Origin: Kitasatospora atroaurantiaca | GTDB taxonomy: Bacteria; Actinomycetota; Actinomycetes; Streptomycetales; Streptomycetaceae | Direction: 5' to 3' | Assembly: GCF_007828955.1 (NCBI RefSeq) | Contig: NZ_VIVR01000001.1 | Location: 5,022,001 to 5,086,000, forward strand | Length of the DNA stretch: 64,000 nt | Shown: positions 36,976 to 47,380 of the stretch, piece by piece | Numbering within the stretch: position 1 is the first letter of the stretch | How the letters are laid out: the number at the start of each line of letters is the position of its first letter | The notes under the pieces: model-generated | The model's database searches: none | Seen by the model: only the letters and a program-made list of their open reading frames with translations | What the model was told of the DNA's origin: nothing | Translations under genes and position numbers: made by a program

Positions 36976-38544
36976 TCAGACAGGCCATTCCACGGACGCC
37001 TCCGCCCAGTCCGGGTCGTCGAGGGACCTGAAGTGCGGGGCACCCCCCGGAGCGGGGGCGGATCCGCCGGGCAGTTGCCTGCCGCGCGGCCCGACGATCA
37101 GCTGCCCCACCGCTGACTCGACCCGCCAGTCGGTGCCGGCCGCCCTGGCGCCGACGTCGATGTCGGCCGTGCCGAGCGCCGCGGTCGCCAGGCCCATCGC
37201 GGTGCCGGCCAGGCAGAGCGTCTGGACCGCCGTGCCCGCCTCCTGCAGCACCATCGAGTAGCCGAGTCCGCTGAACTTCCAGGCGGTACGCGGGAACCGG
37301 GCGGCCAGGGTGATCAGCACCGGGCAGGCGGTCGGCGTGCCGGCGGCCGTCCGGGCGACGGTGAGGAGTTCGTCGAGCTCCTCCTCGCCCTTGTTGACCA
37401 TGGTCAGGCTGTGCCGGACGGGGTCGTAGTGGTAGGCGCCGCGCGGCAGCCCGGTGCAGTGGTCCACGGTCAGGTAGACCTCCAGCGGGTGGCTGCCCCC
37501 GACGCTCGGGTACGGGCGGTCGCTGACCTGGTACTCGACCGGGCCGACCGGCACGCTGCCGATGGACCGTACACGCATCGCGCGGTACAGCAGCTCCCCG
37601 AGCTGATGGACGGTCAGCGCGGTGCCGTCCGGGTCGAAGCGGCAGCGCGAGCGGCAGTTCTCCAGCACCACGGTGAACGGCGGGTCGGTGGCCAGGACCT
37701 GACGGAGCGTCGGCCGTGGCAGCGGAAAGCGCGGCCCGTCGGGGGTCTGCTTGACGGCGGGCTCCGGGGCCAGCCGGCCCAGGCTGGGGTAGGTGGCGCC
37801 GAAGTCGTTGTCGTGCCGGCCGGTGGTGCTGCGGGTGTGGAAGAGCAGGTCCACCGGCGACCAGGTGGCCAGCGCGGGGTCGGAGTCCTCGGCGAACCCC
37901 GGTCCCGAGTCGGCCAGCGGCGTCTCGCCGGTCACGGCGAGGTCGGCGGCCACCAGGAGGGCGATGATCTCGAGGACCACCGTCCTCGGCAGTGCGGACG
38001 CGGCCGCGATCTCCTCGGGGGAGGATGCCCAGCCGAGCGCCCCGACCAGCGCGACGGAGTCGCTGTCCTCCAGCAGGACGCGGTGCAGCGAGAGCGGCGA
38101 CTCCAGGGTGAATCCGTCCCCGTCGCTGTGCAGCGCGGCGAACCGGGAGAGCCTGACCGGCCGGTCCGGTACCGGCACGTGCGGATCGAGCGCCGCGTGC
38201 GGGGACATCGGGACGACCGACAGCAGCGGGTGCTCGCCGCCCTCCAGGGCCAGCGAGCGGACCACCAGGTGCTGGAAGCGCTCCAGCAGCCCGGTGATCC
38301 GCTCGGCGGCTCCGCGCTCGGCCTCGGAGAGCACGTTCTCCAGCGAGACCGGCCCCAGGCACATCCGCCGCAGCGCCTCGCCGGTGACCGGGTCGGCGTC
38401 CGTCACCCGCTCGGTGCCCCAGCGGCCGTGCAGCAGTACGCCACCGCCCTCGGGCGCGGCCTCCACCAGCACGTCCTCCCGCAGGGACCACAGACGGACG
38501 AGGCGGGGGGATCCCGCCTCTGGGGTACGGGAGGACGTGCGCAC
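36976..38544 (-). CDS. SagB-type azoline dehydrogenase
   Basis: FMN-dependent oxidase of the nitroreductase fold that turns thiazolines/oxazolines in RiPP precursors into azoles. 522 residues: an N-terminal helical SagB-associated region (about 1-230), then the nitroreductase-like core with RPTLRQVLATDPPFTVVLENC, GELLYRAMRVRS, PSVGGSHPLEVYL, LPRGAYHYDP and GLATAALGTADIDVGA. It follows the YcaO gene by 24 bp. It is inferred to act after cyclodehydration of the candidate precursor at 41153. Confidence 0.88.
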   Translation of the reverse strand: MRTSSRTPEAGSPRLVRLWSLREDVLVEAAPEGGGVLLHGRWGTERVTDADPVTGEALRRMCLGPVSLENVLSEAERGAAERITGLLERFQHLVVRSLALEGGEHPLLSVVPMSPHAALDPHVPVPDRPVRLSRFAALHSDGDGFTLESPLSLHRVLLEDSDSVALVGALGWASSPEEIAAASALPRTVVLEIIALLVAADLAVTGETPLADSGPGFAEDSDPALATWSPVDLLFHTRSTTGRHDNDFGATYPSLGRLAPEPAVKQTPDGPRFPLPRPTLRQVLATDPPFTVVLENCRSRCRFDPDGTALTVHQLGELLYRAMRVRSIGSVPVGPVEYQVSDRPYPSVGGSHPLEVYLTVDHCTGLPRGAYHYDPVRHSLTMVNKGEEELDELLTVARTAAGTPTACPVLITLAARFPRTAWKFSGLGYSMVLQEAGTAVQTLCLAGTAMGLATAALGTADIDVGARAAGTDWRVESAVGQLIVGPRGRQLPGGSAPAPGGAPHFRSLDDPDWAEASVEWPV

Positions 38545-38568
38545 GGTGTTCTCCGGATCGACGCGGCT

Positions 38569-40863
38569 TCAGGTGAAGAGAGGGATGGGGTTGAGCTCGG
38601 TGGGCGGGGTGGGCGAGGTCAGCCGCCCCAGCCGTACCGGCACGTCGTACAGCCGCCCGGGCCCGAACCGCGCCCAGAAGTGCCGTAACCCCGGGACCAG
38701 GACCCGGACGACCGGTAGGCCGATGTCGGGTCTGGTCTGGTCCAGGACCAGCAGCTCCATGCCGCGGTCCTGGACCAGGTCGGTGATGGCCGCCACGTCG
38801 TCCCGCAGATCGGTGCGGACGACGCGGGGGAAGTCGGCCGCGGTCCTCGCGGCCTGCCCCGGATCGGGCAGCAGGTAGGGCTGGTTCTCGACGGTGGCCG
38901 ACTGCCACCAGTCCCGCAGCTCGGGGGCGAGCCCGGCGTACCCGCTGCTGTCGGGGCCCACGGCGACCGCGGCGGGAAGCAGCTGGTTCACCTCCGCCAG
39001 CGCACGGCGCACGGCCACGGCCGGGTCGAAGTGCGCGCCGAAGCCGAGGACGATGTCCTGGGCCGGCTTGTCGGTGCGCCGGGAGAGTGCCACGACGACC
39101 GGGATGCCCAGGTCCGAGGTGACGTCCAGCAGCCAGGTCTCACGGCCCAGGTCCCGGTGGCCCCGGCGCAGTTCGGCGACCCACGGGTCGTCGAACGCCG
39201 CCAGGTCCACGGCGGGCTGCCGGGTGCGGTTGTACCACCACAGGGCCACCGCGTCCCGTTCCACCAGCTCCAGGAAGCCCTGGACGATGGCGTCCTCCAG
39301 GCTGCTCCCGGCGGCGCACCCGTTGGAGTCCGCGCGGGCGAAGCACCGGCCGTCCGGCCGGGGGGTGTTGTAGTAGAGGAGGGACGTGGGCAGCAGCCGG
39401 TGGCGCCCTGCGGTGAGCGACCAGACCGGTGTCCAGTCGATCGGGGTGCTCTCCTCCAGTGGGTCGCACACGGCCTGGAAGGCGTGGTGACTCGCGTTCC
39501 AGCGGGCCCGGTCGCGGTACTGGAAGTCGGCGTAGAGCTGGCAGCTGTTGGGGTGGATCGCATCGGCCCCGGCGTCCAGGAGACTGGCGCGGAGCCGCGG
39601 TTCGTCCCCGTGGAAGGTCCCGGAGGTGCGCTCCAGGGCCTCGCAGAGCGCGCTGACCCGGGCGTCCAGGTCGGTGGCGCCCTTGCCGCCGTTACGGCTG
39701 CGCAGTCCGGCCCGTACGGCCGCGGGGCCGGCGTTGGCCGCGGCCGCGCTGGGGCCGGAGTCGTAGCAGTTGAGGAAGGCCGGCCCGCGCGGGTCGCGGC
39801 GGATCGACTTCACCACGCCGGTCACCGGGCTGACCAGGTGCCCGAAGCGGTCCATGACCTGCTGCGGGGTCAGCGAGCGGTGCCCGTTGCCGTCCAGCGA
39901 GAGCTTGGGCCGGGAGACCGGGATCACCGGTCGCCGTACCTGGGCCGAGAGGAGTCCGGGGTCACCGCACTCCGGGCACTGCGGGCGGCGCTGGACGGGG
40001 TGGTGGCGGCCCTCGAGGCTCAGGGCGTCCAGCGTGTACACGGCCTGCTGGCCCTGGTAGCGGTAGCCGGCGAGCCACTTGGCGGTCTCCAGCACCGTCA
40101 GCTGGAGGCCCGCGCTGCGGCCGGGGGCGGTGGAGGCCTCCGGGCCGGTCAGCGGGGCGTCGAGTCCCAGGGCGCGCTGGACCGCCAGCTCCGGCTGCCG
40201 GTGCACGCGCAGCCGGTGGGCCAGGCAGTTCCAGCAGGGCCCGGCGCCGGGTTGGAAGACCGGGCCGATCCAGGGGGTGGAGCCGCCGATCTTGGCGAGC
40301 AGCCAGGGGAGCCCGGCGGCCCGTTGCTCGGCGTCGATGTCCGCCAGGCGCGGATCGAGATAGTCGTCGCACAGGACGACCGTCAGGGTGCACTCCCCGG
40401 CGAAGGCCCCCGTCGCCACCGGGAGTCCGGCCGAGCGCAGCTCGGACCGGGCCTGCTGTTCGTCCACCGCGCCGGTGGTCACCAGCCGGACCCGGGCGGC
40501 GGAGAGCCGCTCGGCGGCCCCCGCTCCCGGTAGTCCGGCCAGCTCCCAGAAGGCGAGCGAGGGGCGGTCGTGCCCGGCGGCCGGGGCCGACCTGGCGCTG
40601 TAGGAGACCAGGCCGGCCTCGGCGAGCGAGGCCAGTACCTGGACGGTGGCGGCGGCCGGCACCCGCGCGTCCGCCTCCCTGACCACCGCGTACATGTCCC
40701 GGGTGCCGTCGAGCAGCGGGGCCAGGGCCTCCACATGGGCTCCGTCGAGGACCGTCGTCCCGCGGTCGGAGAGGAGGTAGACGGCATCCCCGGAAACCAC
40801 CTCGGCCCGCAGGTGGCTCTTGAAGCCGAGCAGCGGGCCGAGTGCTGAGATGTCCCCCGTCAT
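38569..40863 (-). CDS. Fused E1-like/YcaO azoline cyclodehydratase
   Basis: ATP-dependent cyclodehydratase for Cys/Ser/Thr in RiPP precursors. 764 residues: an N-terminal leader-binding, ocin-ThiF-like domain (about 1-330) with Zn-type Cys pairs (CWNC, CPECG), and a C-terminal YcaO domain with VKSIRRDPRGPAF, VSALCEALERTSG and GFLELVERDAVALWW (ATP/Mg acidic residues). The C-terminus ends Asn-Pro-Ile-Pro-Leu-Phe-Thr, the proline-rich tail usual for TOMM-type YcaO proteins. Its ATG lies five bp after the stop of the candidate precursor gene. Confidence 0.93.
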   Translation of the reverse strand: MTGDISALGPLLGFKSHLRAEVVSGDAVYLLSDRGTTVLDGAHVEALAPLLDGTRDMYAVVREADARVPAAATVQVLASLAEAGLVSYSARSAPAAGHDRPSLAFWELAGLPGAGAAERLSAARVRLVTTGAVDEQQARSELRSAGLPVATGAFAGECTLTVVLCDDYLDPRLADIDAEQRAAGLPWLLAKIGGSTPWIGPVFQPGAGPCWNCLAHRLRVHRQPELAVQRALGLDAPLTGPEASTAPGRSAGLQLTVLETAKWLAGYRYQGQQAVYTLDALSLEGRHHPVQRRPQCPECGDPGLLSAQVRRPVIPVSRPKLSLDGNGHRSLTPQQVMDRFGHLVSPVTGVVKSIRRDPRGPAFLNCYDSGPSAAAANAGPAAVRAGLRSRNGGKGATDLDARVSALCEALERTSGTFHGDEPRLRASLLDAGADAIHPNSCQLYADFQYRDRARWNASHHAFQAVCDPLEESTPIDWTPVWSLTAGRHRLLPTSLLYYNTPRPDGRCFARADSNGCAAGSSLEDAIVQGFLELVERDAVALWWYNRTRQPAVDLAAFDDPWVAELRRGHRDLGRETWLLDVTSDLGIPVVVALSRRTDKPAQDIVLGFGAHFDPAVAVRRALAEVNQLLPAAVAVGPDSSGYAGLAPELRDWWQSATVENQPYLLPDPGQAARTAADFPRVVRTDLRDDVAAITDLVQDRGMELLVLDQTRPDIGLPVVRVLVPGLRHFWARFGPGRLYDVPVRLGRLTSPTPPTELNPIPLFT

Positions 40864-40868
40864 GGGCG

Positions 40869-41153
40869 TCAGACGCCGTCGTAGCAGAACGTGAACATGG
40901 CGACCCCGCTCAGAGCGGCCTCGTCCAGCCGCTCGATGACCAGACCGGTCTCCTGGTGGGGGCGTACGGCGGGGACCGCCGCGCCGGGGGCGAGGTGCAG
41001 GCCGAACTCGGCCAGCACGGAGGTGGGGTCGATCGCGTAGCGGGCCTCGAGGTCGGGCTCGATCCTGGTCCGCACGACGAGTTCGGCAAAGCGCCAGTCA
41101 CGTTCCACATCAAGCGTGCGGTGCGGTCTGCGGTGCGTGGTCTCGATGATCAC
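40869..41153 (-). CDS. Candidate azole RiPP precursor with NHLP-like leader
   Basis: 94 residues from a GTG with GGGAG seven bases upstream; an ATG at 41255 gives a longer form without such a site. The middle (ELVVRTRIEPDLEARYAIDP followed by TSVLAEFGLHL) resembles nitrile-hydratase-like leader peptides, which share an acidic helix and a D-P-x-x-x-L-x-x-F-G-h-x-L pattern. The last ten residues, AMFTFCYDGV, carry one Cys and one Thr that the adjacent YcaO could cyclise. First gene of the operon. The role is inferred from leader-like sequence, size and position; the cleavage site is not evident. Confidence 0.7.
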   Translation of the reverse strand: MIIETTHRRPHRTLDVERDWRFAELVVRTRIEPDLEARYAIDPTSVLAEFGLHLAPGAAVPAVRPHQETGLVIERLDEAALSGVAMFTFCYDGV

Positions 41154-41386
41154 GTCGATACTCCCGTTGGTAATGAGAATCCGCTTGTCCGGTGCGTGTG
41201 GTGCTGTCCAAGAGTTTGGGTGCGGGGGAGCGAGTTCGAACAGTGGAGCGATCACGGGGTGGGCGTGAGGATTTCACAATCTGACGGACTGAAATATTCA
41301 TACGGATCGCATGATCTCCTCGCTGCCCCGGGGGCGGTCGCTCTGCAAGGCTCTGAAGGCTCCCGCCTCGTAAGGAGATGGTTCTG
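41154..41386. promoter_or_regulatory. Divergent promoter region, RiPP operon / SARP 1
   Basis: 233 bp between the candidate precursor (leftward) and SARP 1 (rightward), including an AT-richer segment around 41280-41310 (ACTGAAATATTCATACGG). No 11-bp spaced SARP-type repeats were found here, unlike four other starts in the region. No gene is supported. Confidence 0.5.
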
Positions 41387-42205
41387 ATGGAGATCGGGCT
41401 TCTGGGCTCGCTGAGTGCACATGAACAGGAGACATCCGTCGTACCCAGCGCAGCGAAGCCCCGCCAGGTCCTCGCCCTGCTGGCGCTGCAGGCGGGCCGG
41501 GTGGTGACCGTACCGACGCTGATCGAGGAGCTCTGGGGGGACCACCCGCCCCGCAGTGCCACCACCACGCTGCAGACGTACGTGCTGCAGCTGCGCCGGC
41601 GGATCGCCGAGGCGCTCGGCGACCGTCCGGGGTGTTCCGCCAAGGATATCCTGACCACCCATCACGGCGGGTACCTGCTGGAGGTCCAGCCGGGGAACAT
41701 CGACGTCCACGAGTTCGAGCGGCAGGCCGGCCTCGGCCGTGCCGCGCTGCACGCCGGGGACGACCGGACCGCCTCCCTGCTGCTCGGGCAGGCCCTGGCG
41801 CTGTGGCGCGGCCCCGCCCTGGTGGACGTGCAGATCGGCCGGGTGCTGGAGATCGAGGCCCTGCGGCTGCAGGAGGCCAGGCTCGGCGCCCTGGAGGGCC
41901 GGATCGGGGCGGACCTGCGGCTGGGGCGGCACACCGACCTGCTCAGCGAGCTGACCGTGCTCTCCGCGCGGCACCCGATGCACGAGGGGCTGCACGCCCA
42001 GTTCATGATCGCCCAGTACCGGGCGGGGCGCGCCTGGCAGGCCCTGGAGACGTACCGACGTCTGCGTGGGACGCTGGACGCCGAGCTGGGGCTCGAACCC
42101 TCGCCCCGGATCCAGCAGTTGCACCAGTCGATCCTGGTCGCCGACCCGAGGTTGAGCCACGACCTCGACGCCGAGCGGCTGGAGCTCGACCGGCTGGTGG
42201 GCTGA
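41387..42205 (+). CDS. SARP-family transcriptional activator 1
   Basis: 272 residues: an N-terminal OmpR-like winged-helix DNA-binding domain (MEIGLLGSL; RQVLALLALQAGRVVTVPTL; LQTYVLQLRRRIAEAL) and a BTAD domain (EFERQAGLGRAALHAGD; LSELTVLSARHPMHEGLHAQFM; ELGLEPSPRIQQLHQSIL). No ATPase part follows, so it is a small SARP of the ActII-ORF4 size. ATG 41387 has AAGGAG nine bases upstream; ATG 41378 is too close to that site. A likely target is one of the 11-bp repeat sites in this region. Confidence 0.93.
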   Translation: MEIGLLGSLSAHEQETSVVPSAAKPRQVLALLALQAGRVVTVPTLIEELWGDHPPRSATTTLQTYVLQLRRRIAEALGDRPGCSAKDILTTHHGGYLLEVQPGNIDVHEFERQAGLGRAALHAGDDRTASLLLGQALALWRGPALVDVQIGRVLEIEALRLQEARLGALEGRIGADLRLGRHTDLLSELTVLSARHPMHEGLHAQFMIAQYRAGRAWQALETYRRLRGTLDAELGLEPSPRIQQLHQSILVADPRLSHDLDAERLELDRLVG

Positions 42206-42301
42206 GACACCGGAGGCTCCTGCTCCACCACGGTTCCAGAGACCCTCGAGAAGGCGTTCCTACGGTCGGCTGTCGAGCACCGACCGACCCGAGAGGACGC
42301 C

Positions 42302-43938
<1,637 letters not shown>

Positions 43939-43942
<4 letters not shown>

Positions 43943-44160
43943 GCGGCCTGGTCTTCACCGCCGGCTCTCCCCGGGACTGGGAGATCGCGGTCGTCAGCGC
44001 GGTGCTGCTGGCCGCCCTGCGGCGGCGGAAGGACGGCGCGCCGGCGCCGGGCGGGGGCGGCGGGCGGGCGCCCTGGGTGCGGGACAGCGGCTTCCGTACC
44101 CCGCGGAGCTGGGACTCCGCCGAGCCGGACGGCCTCCAGGATGACTCCAGCCACCGTTGA
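43939..44160 (+). CDS. Acyl-CoA carboxylase epsilon subunit
   Basis: 73-residue small subunit that stabilises actinobacterial acyl-CoA carboxylase complexes. It begins MSGLVFTAGSPRDWEIAVV and continues with a helix LLAALRRR and a Gly/Pro-rich tail ending in a W-D-S-A-rich stretch, the usual epsilon pattern. Its ATG overlaps the stop of the beta subunit (ATGA). Too small for most ORF thresholds. Confidence 0.85.
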
Positions 44161-44222
44161 GGCTGCGGGTGCACCCTGGCCGCAGTGACCTGAGTGGGAA
44201 CCTTTCTCTGAAGGAGTGTCAG

Positions 44223-44498
44223 ATGGCGGTACCAGGACCGGGTAGCTCTGAGCAGGACATCCGTGATTGGTTGATCGGGAGGCTGAGTGTGCACGTCTCC
44301 CGTCCGGTGCAGGAGCTGGACGCGACTGTGCCGTTCACCGAGTACGGGCTGGACTCCGTCGCGGCCCTTCACCTCTACGGCGACATCGAGGACGCCTTCG
44401 GCTTCTCGCTGGACCCGACGCTGGCCTGGGAGTACCCCACGGTGGCGGAGCTGGCGGGTTTCCTCGCCACCGAGTCGGCCGGGTCGCTGACCCACTGA
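44223..44498 (+). CDS. Acyl carrier protein 2
   Basis: 91 residues. Ser in TEYGLDSVAALHLYGDIE carries the pantetheine arm; the remaining segment LAWEYPTVAELAGFLA resembles carrier domains of polyketide or NRPS type more than FAS ACP. The ATG has AAGGAG upstream. Last gene of the carboxyltransferase transcript, ending at a strong terminator. Confidence 0.9.
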   Translation: MAVPGPGSSEQDIRDWLIGRLSVHVSRPVQELDATVPFTEYGLDSVAALHLYGDIEDAFGFSLDPTLAWEYPTVAELAGFLATESAGSLTH

Positions 44499-44509
44499 CG
44501 CCGGAAGCC

Positions 44510-44554
44510 AGAAGGCCCGCGGCAGGATCTCAAGGATCCGTCCGCGGGCCTTCT
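44510..44554 (+). terminator. Terminator of the carboxyltransferase-ACP operon
   Basis: A 13-bp stem (AGAAGGCCCGCGG with its complement) continuing into an inner GGATC/GATCC stem, then TTCTGCTG. It lies 12 bp after the ACP 2 stop. Confidence 0.8.
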
Positions 44555-44603
44555 GCTGTGCAGCGAGGGGCTCCGCCGGCAGTGCACCGATCAGGATTGG
44601 GCA

Positions 44604-44714
44604 TCCCAGGGGCGCGTGGGGGTACCTCCCGGCCGAACGCTGGGCGAGAACTGCGCGCAGCGGAAGGCAACGGTCTGCGGTCTCCCGCCTCGCGCAGTTC
44701 CTCGCGCCCCTGGG
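44604..44714. repeat. Dispersed inverted repeat (copy 4) with nested module
   Basis: Left arm CCAGGGGCGCGTGGGGGTAC and right arm GCGCAGTTCCTCGCGCCCCT. The left arm contains the module CTCCCGGCCGAACGCTGGG, the inverted counterpart of the insertion in copy 3. It lies between convergent ACP 2 and MFS genes. Confidence 0.7.
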
Positions 44715-44729
44715 TGGTGCAACCGGCTG

Positions 44730-46079
44730 TCAGTTGACCGAGGTGCCGGTGGTGCGGTGGCCGAGGGTCAGGACGTTGACGGCCAGGACGGCCATCGCGG
44801 CTGCGATCAGCAGGAAGAGCGACCCCGCGCCGTACGACTGCAGCACCGGGATCAGCACGAACGGCAGGGCCGCGGCGCTGAGCTTGGACAGCGAGTACGC
44901 CGCCCCCGAGGCGGCCGCCCGGATCGCGGTCGGGTACTGCTCGGAGAGGTAGACGTGCGAGACGGTGGAGAAGATGTTGCTGGCCAGCGTGTAGCCGAAG
45001 CCCAGGACCACCACCAGCGCCGCCGATCCGGCGTACGCGAAGCCCAGGCCGGCCAGCGCCATCGCGGAGGCCGAGAGCGCGACCAGCACCTTGCGCTCGA
45101 TCCGGTCCATCACCGGCACCGCGAGGGCCGAGCCGACCGGGTAGCCCAGGAAGCACAGGGCGCTGAAGCCGAGGCCGGTGACCACGCCGTACCCCTTGGC
45201 GGCCAGCAGCTGCGGGGCCATCGTGCCGAAGCCGTAGTAGCCGACGACCGACAGGATGCAGAAGATCCAGAGCATCGTGGTGCGCCGGCGGTAGGGCGCC
45301 CGGAAGACCTCGCGCACCTTCGGGCGGGTCAGGACGGCGGTGTCCGGGGTCAGGGCCGCGACCTGGGTGGTGCCCTCCAGCTTGGCCACCAGCTGCTCGG
45401 CCTCGGCGTGCCGGCCGACGGCGGCGAGCCAGCGCGGCGACTCGATCAGCTGACGCCGCAGCACCCAGACCACCGCCGAGCCCAGCGAGCCCAGCACGAA
45501 GAGCCAGCGCCAGCCGGACACGCCCAGCGGCGTCAGCGGCACCAGCCACAGTGCGGCGAAGCCCACCGCGGGGACGCCGCAGAAGGCGATGGTGTACGCC
45601 CAGGCGATGTACCGGCCGCGCTTGGACTTGGGGAGCACGTCCGCCAGGTAGCAGTCGGAGAGGGCCTGTTCGGCGCCGATGCCGATGCCGGCCAGGAAGC
45701 GGGTGGCGATCAGCCAGGCCGCGTTCGGCGAGAAGGCCCCCGCGAGGGAGAAGCCGGAGTAGAGGGCGAGGTTGAGCAGGAAGGCCCGTCGGCGGCCGAA
45801 GCGGTCGGCGAACCGGCCCAGCAGCAGTGATCCCAGGAACTGCCCGAGGAAGGCCGAGGCCAGGATCAGCTTGAGGCTGGTGCCGGTGAGGGCGAAGTCG
45901 TGCTGGAGGACCTTGGAGATGGTGCCGGAGAGGTTGTTCTCGAAGGTGTCGAAGAACAGGCCCACGCCGACGACGGCCGTGAGCCTGCGGTGCATCGGGG
46001 TGATCGGCATCCGGTCGAGCCGGTCCCCGACCGAACCCCGGGCCGGCGGTCTGGTCAGTACTGCGGTGTCGGTGGACAT
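44730..46079 (-). CDS. MFS transporter, likely exporter 1
   Basis: 449 residues with about twelve membrane helices. The loop motif GRFADRFGRRRAFLLN between helices 2 and 3 and the RFLAGIGIGAEQAL segment are typical of the sugar/aromatic-acid porter branch of the major facilitator superfamily. ATG 46079 has AAGGAG five bases upstream. It follows the desaturase gene in the same direction behind a hairpin. Possible roles are product export or precursor uptake; the sequence does not decide. Confidence 0.88.
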   Translation of the reverse strand: MSTDTAVLTRPPARGSVGDRLDRMPITPMHRRLTAVVGVGLFFDTFENNLSGTISKVLQHDFALTGTSLKLILASAFLGQFLGSLLLGRFADRFGRRRAFLLNLALYSGFSLAGAFSPNAAWLIATRFLAGIGIGAEQALSDCYLADVLPKSKRGRYIAWAYTIAFCGVPAVGFAALWLVPLTPLGVSGWRWLFVLGSLGSAVVWVLRRQLIESPRWLAAVGRHAEAEQLVAKLEGTTQVAALTPDTAVLTRPKVREVFRAPYRRRTTMLWIFCILSVVGYYGFGTMAPQLLAAKGYGVVTGLGFSALCFLGYPVGSALAVPVMDRIERKVLVALSASAMALAGLGFAYAGSAALVVVLGFGYTLASNIFSTVSHVYLSEQYPTAIRAAASGAAYSLSKLSAAALPFVLIPVLQSYGAGSLFLLIAAAMAVLAVNVLTLGHRTTGTSVN

Positions 46080-46106
46080 GTCGCTCCTTGAGGCGGCGGA
46101 TGAAGC

Positions 46107-46152
46107 GGGGCGGCCGGTGGTACCCGACGTGCGGGGTACCACCGGCCGCCCC
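46107..46152 (-). terminator. Hairpin between desaturase and MFS genes
   Basis: A 19-bp near-perfect stem, GGGGCGGCCGGTGGTACC with its complement, separated by an eight-base loop. It starts 16 bp past the desaturase stop. No T run, but the stem is among the strongest in the window. Confidence 0.65.
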
Positions 46153-46167
46153 GGGCGGTCGGATCGA

Positions 46168-47259
46168 TCAGGCGGCTTCGCCGGCGCGGACGGGCGCGCT
46201 GACGTCGTGCAGGAAGGTGGCGACCTCCTTGTACGAGGCCCAGAACCCCATCTCGACGTACGGGACACCGCGCTCGGCGCAGTACTCGCGGGTCAGCTCC
46301 CGCGCGCGGGGCAGGCTCTTCTGCGGCATCGCCGGGAAGAGGTGGTGCTCGACCTGGTAGTTCAGGCCGCCGTACAGGAAGTCCATCAGCCAGGAGGGCC
46401 GGATGTTCCGGGAGGTGAGGACCTGGCGCTCCAGCCAGTCCAGGGTCTCCTCCTCGCCGTCACGGATCGCCATGCCCTTGTGGTTGGGCGCGAAGATCAG
46501 GCCGAAGTAGATGCCCAGGGCGGCCGTCTGGACCAGGATGAACGCGACGGCGAGCAGCGGGGACAGCACGGTGAAGACCGCCGCCAGGTAGATCGCGGCG
46601 CGGGCAACCAGGATCGCGGACTCCAGCACCGGGTGCTTGGTCTCGCCCTTGGCGATGGCCTTGACCGCGGTCTTCTGCTGCTTGGCGTTCTCCAGGACGA
46701 GCAGGACGAAGAAGAGCACCGACTGGTAGCGGACCACGAACTTCTGGGTGCGGGTACGGCTGGCGTACTGCTTGAGGTCGAAGATCGCGGTGCGGCGCCC
46801 GATGTCCGGGTCCATGTCGAGGTGGTTCGGGTGGCTGTGGTGCCGGTTGTGGTGGTTGACCCACCAGCCGTAGCTCACCCCGTTGACGAGGTTGGCGTGG
46901 AAGTAACCGACCGCGTTGGCCAGGTTCTTGCTGCGGAACATCGCCTTGTGGCCGGCGTCGTGCCACATGAAGGCGCTCTGGCCGCCGCACAGACCCATCC
47001 ACACGGCGACGATCAGCGTGAACCAGGAGTCGCCGATCGCGAAGAACGCGACCAGACCGGCCAGGATCAGCGAGGTGTTGAGGGCCAGCCTGCCGACGTA
47101 GTAGCGCGGGTCCAGGTCCAGCAGGCCCTCGGCCTTCACCCGCTGCAGCAGCTCGGCGAAGGTCGCGGACGCTCCTGTGCCGGGCTCGGCGGACTTGCGT
47201 GGCGCGTCGACCGACGCGAGTTTGGCGGTGCGGGTGGTGCCGGTGTTCAGAGACTGCAT
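46168..47259 (-). CDS. Membrane fatty acyl desaturase
   Basis: Diiron membrane desaturase of 363 residues, introducing a double bond in an acyl or alkyl chain. The three His boxes are present: HDAGHK, HNRHHSHPN and YQVEHHLFP, with four to six hydrophobic segments around them (FAIGDSWFTLIVAVWMGLC; AVFTVLSPLLAVAFILVQTA). ATG 47259 follows AAGGAG by eight bases. An upstream SARP-like repeat (47320-47346, minus strand) points to cluster control. In an azoxy pathway it could create the alkenyl group next to nitrogen; this is inference. Confidence 0.93.
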   Translation of the reverse strand: MQSLNTGTTRTAKLASVDAPRKSAEPGTGASATFAELLQRVKAEGLLDLDPRYYVGRLALNTSLILAGLVAFFAIGDSWFTLIVAVWMGLCGGQSAFMWHDAGHKAMFRSKNLANAVGYFHANLVNGVSYGWWVNHHNRHHSHPNHLDMDPDIGRRTAIFDLKQYASRTRTQKFVVRYQSVLFFVLLVLENAKQQKTAVKAIAKGETKHPVLESAILVARAAIYLAAVFTVLSPLLAVAFILVQTAALGIYFGLIFAPNHKGMAIRDGEEETLDWLERQVLTSRNIRPSWLMDFLYGGLNYQVEHHLFPAMPQKSLPRARELTREYCAERGVPYVEMGFWASYKEVATFLHDVSAPVRAGEAA

Positions 47260-47319
47260 ACCGTGAACTCCTTGGGCGTGAATGCGCTGCGGAAGCACGG
47301 TCAAGCGTCGGTCAGTGCA

Positions 47320-47346
47320 CTGATACGGCACTGATGCTCGGCTGAC
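47320..47346 (-). promoter_or_regulatory. Candidate SARP operator (GTCAG type) for the desaturase
   Basis: On the minus strand GTCAG (47346-47342), ATCAG (47335-47331) and ATCAG (47324-47320) repeat at exactly 11 bp, oriented towards the desaturase start 60 bp away. It matches the sites at 48647, 48907 and 62816 in spacing and core. Confidence 0.6.
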
Positions 47347-47380
47347 GGTGCTTCCGGGCGGGTCGGCGCAGGCGACGGGC

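Noticed and set aside
42246..42277. Two TCGAG pentamers before the carboxyltransferase gene as a SARP site
   Set aside because: They are 27 bp apart, not 11 or 22, so they do not fit the repeat geometry seen elsewhere.
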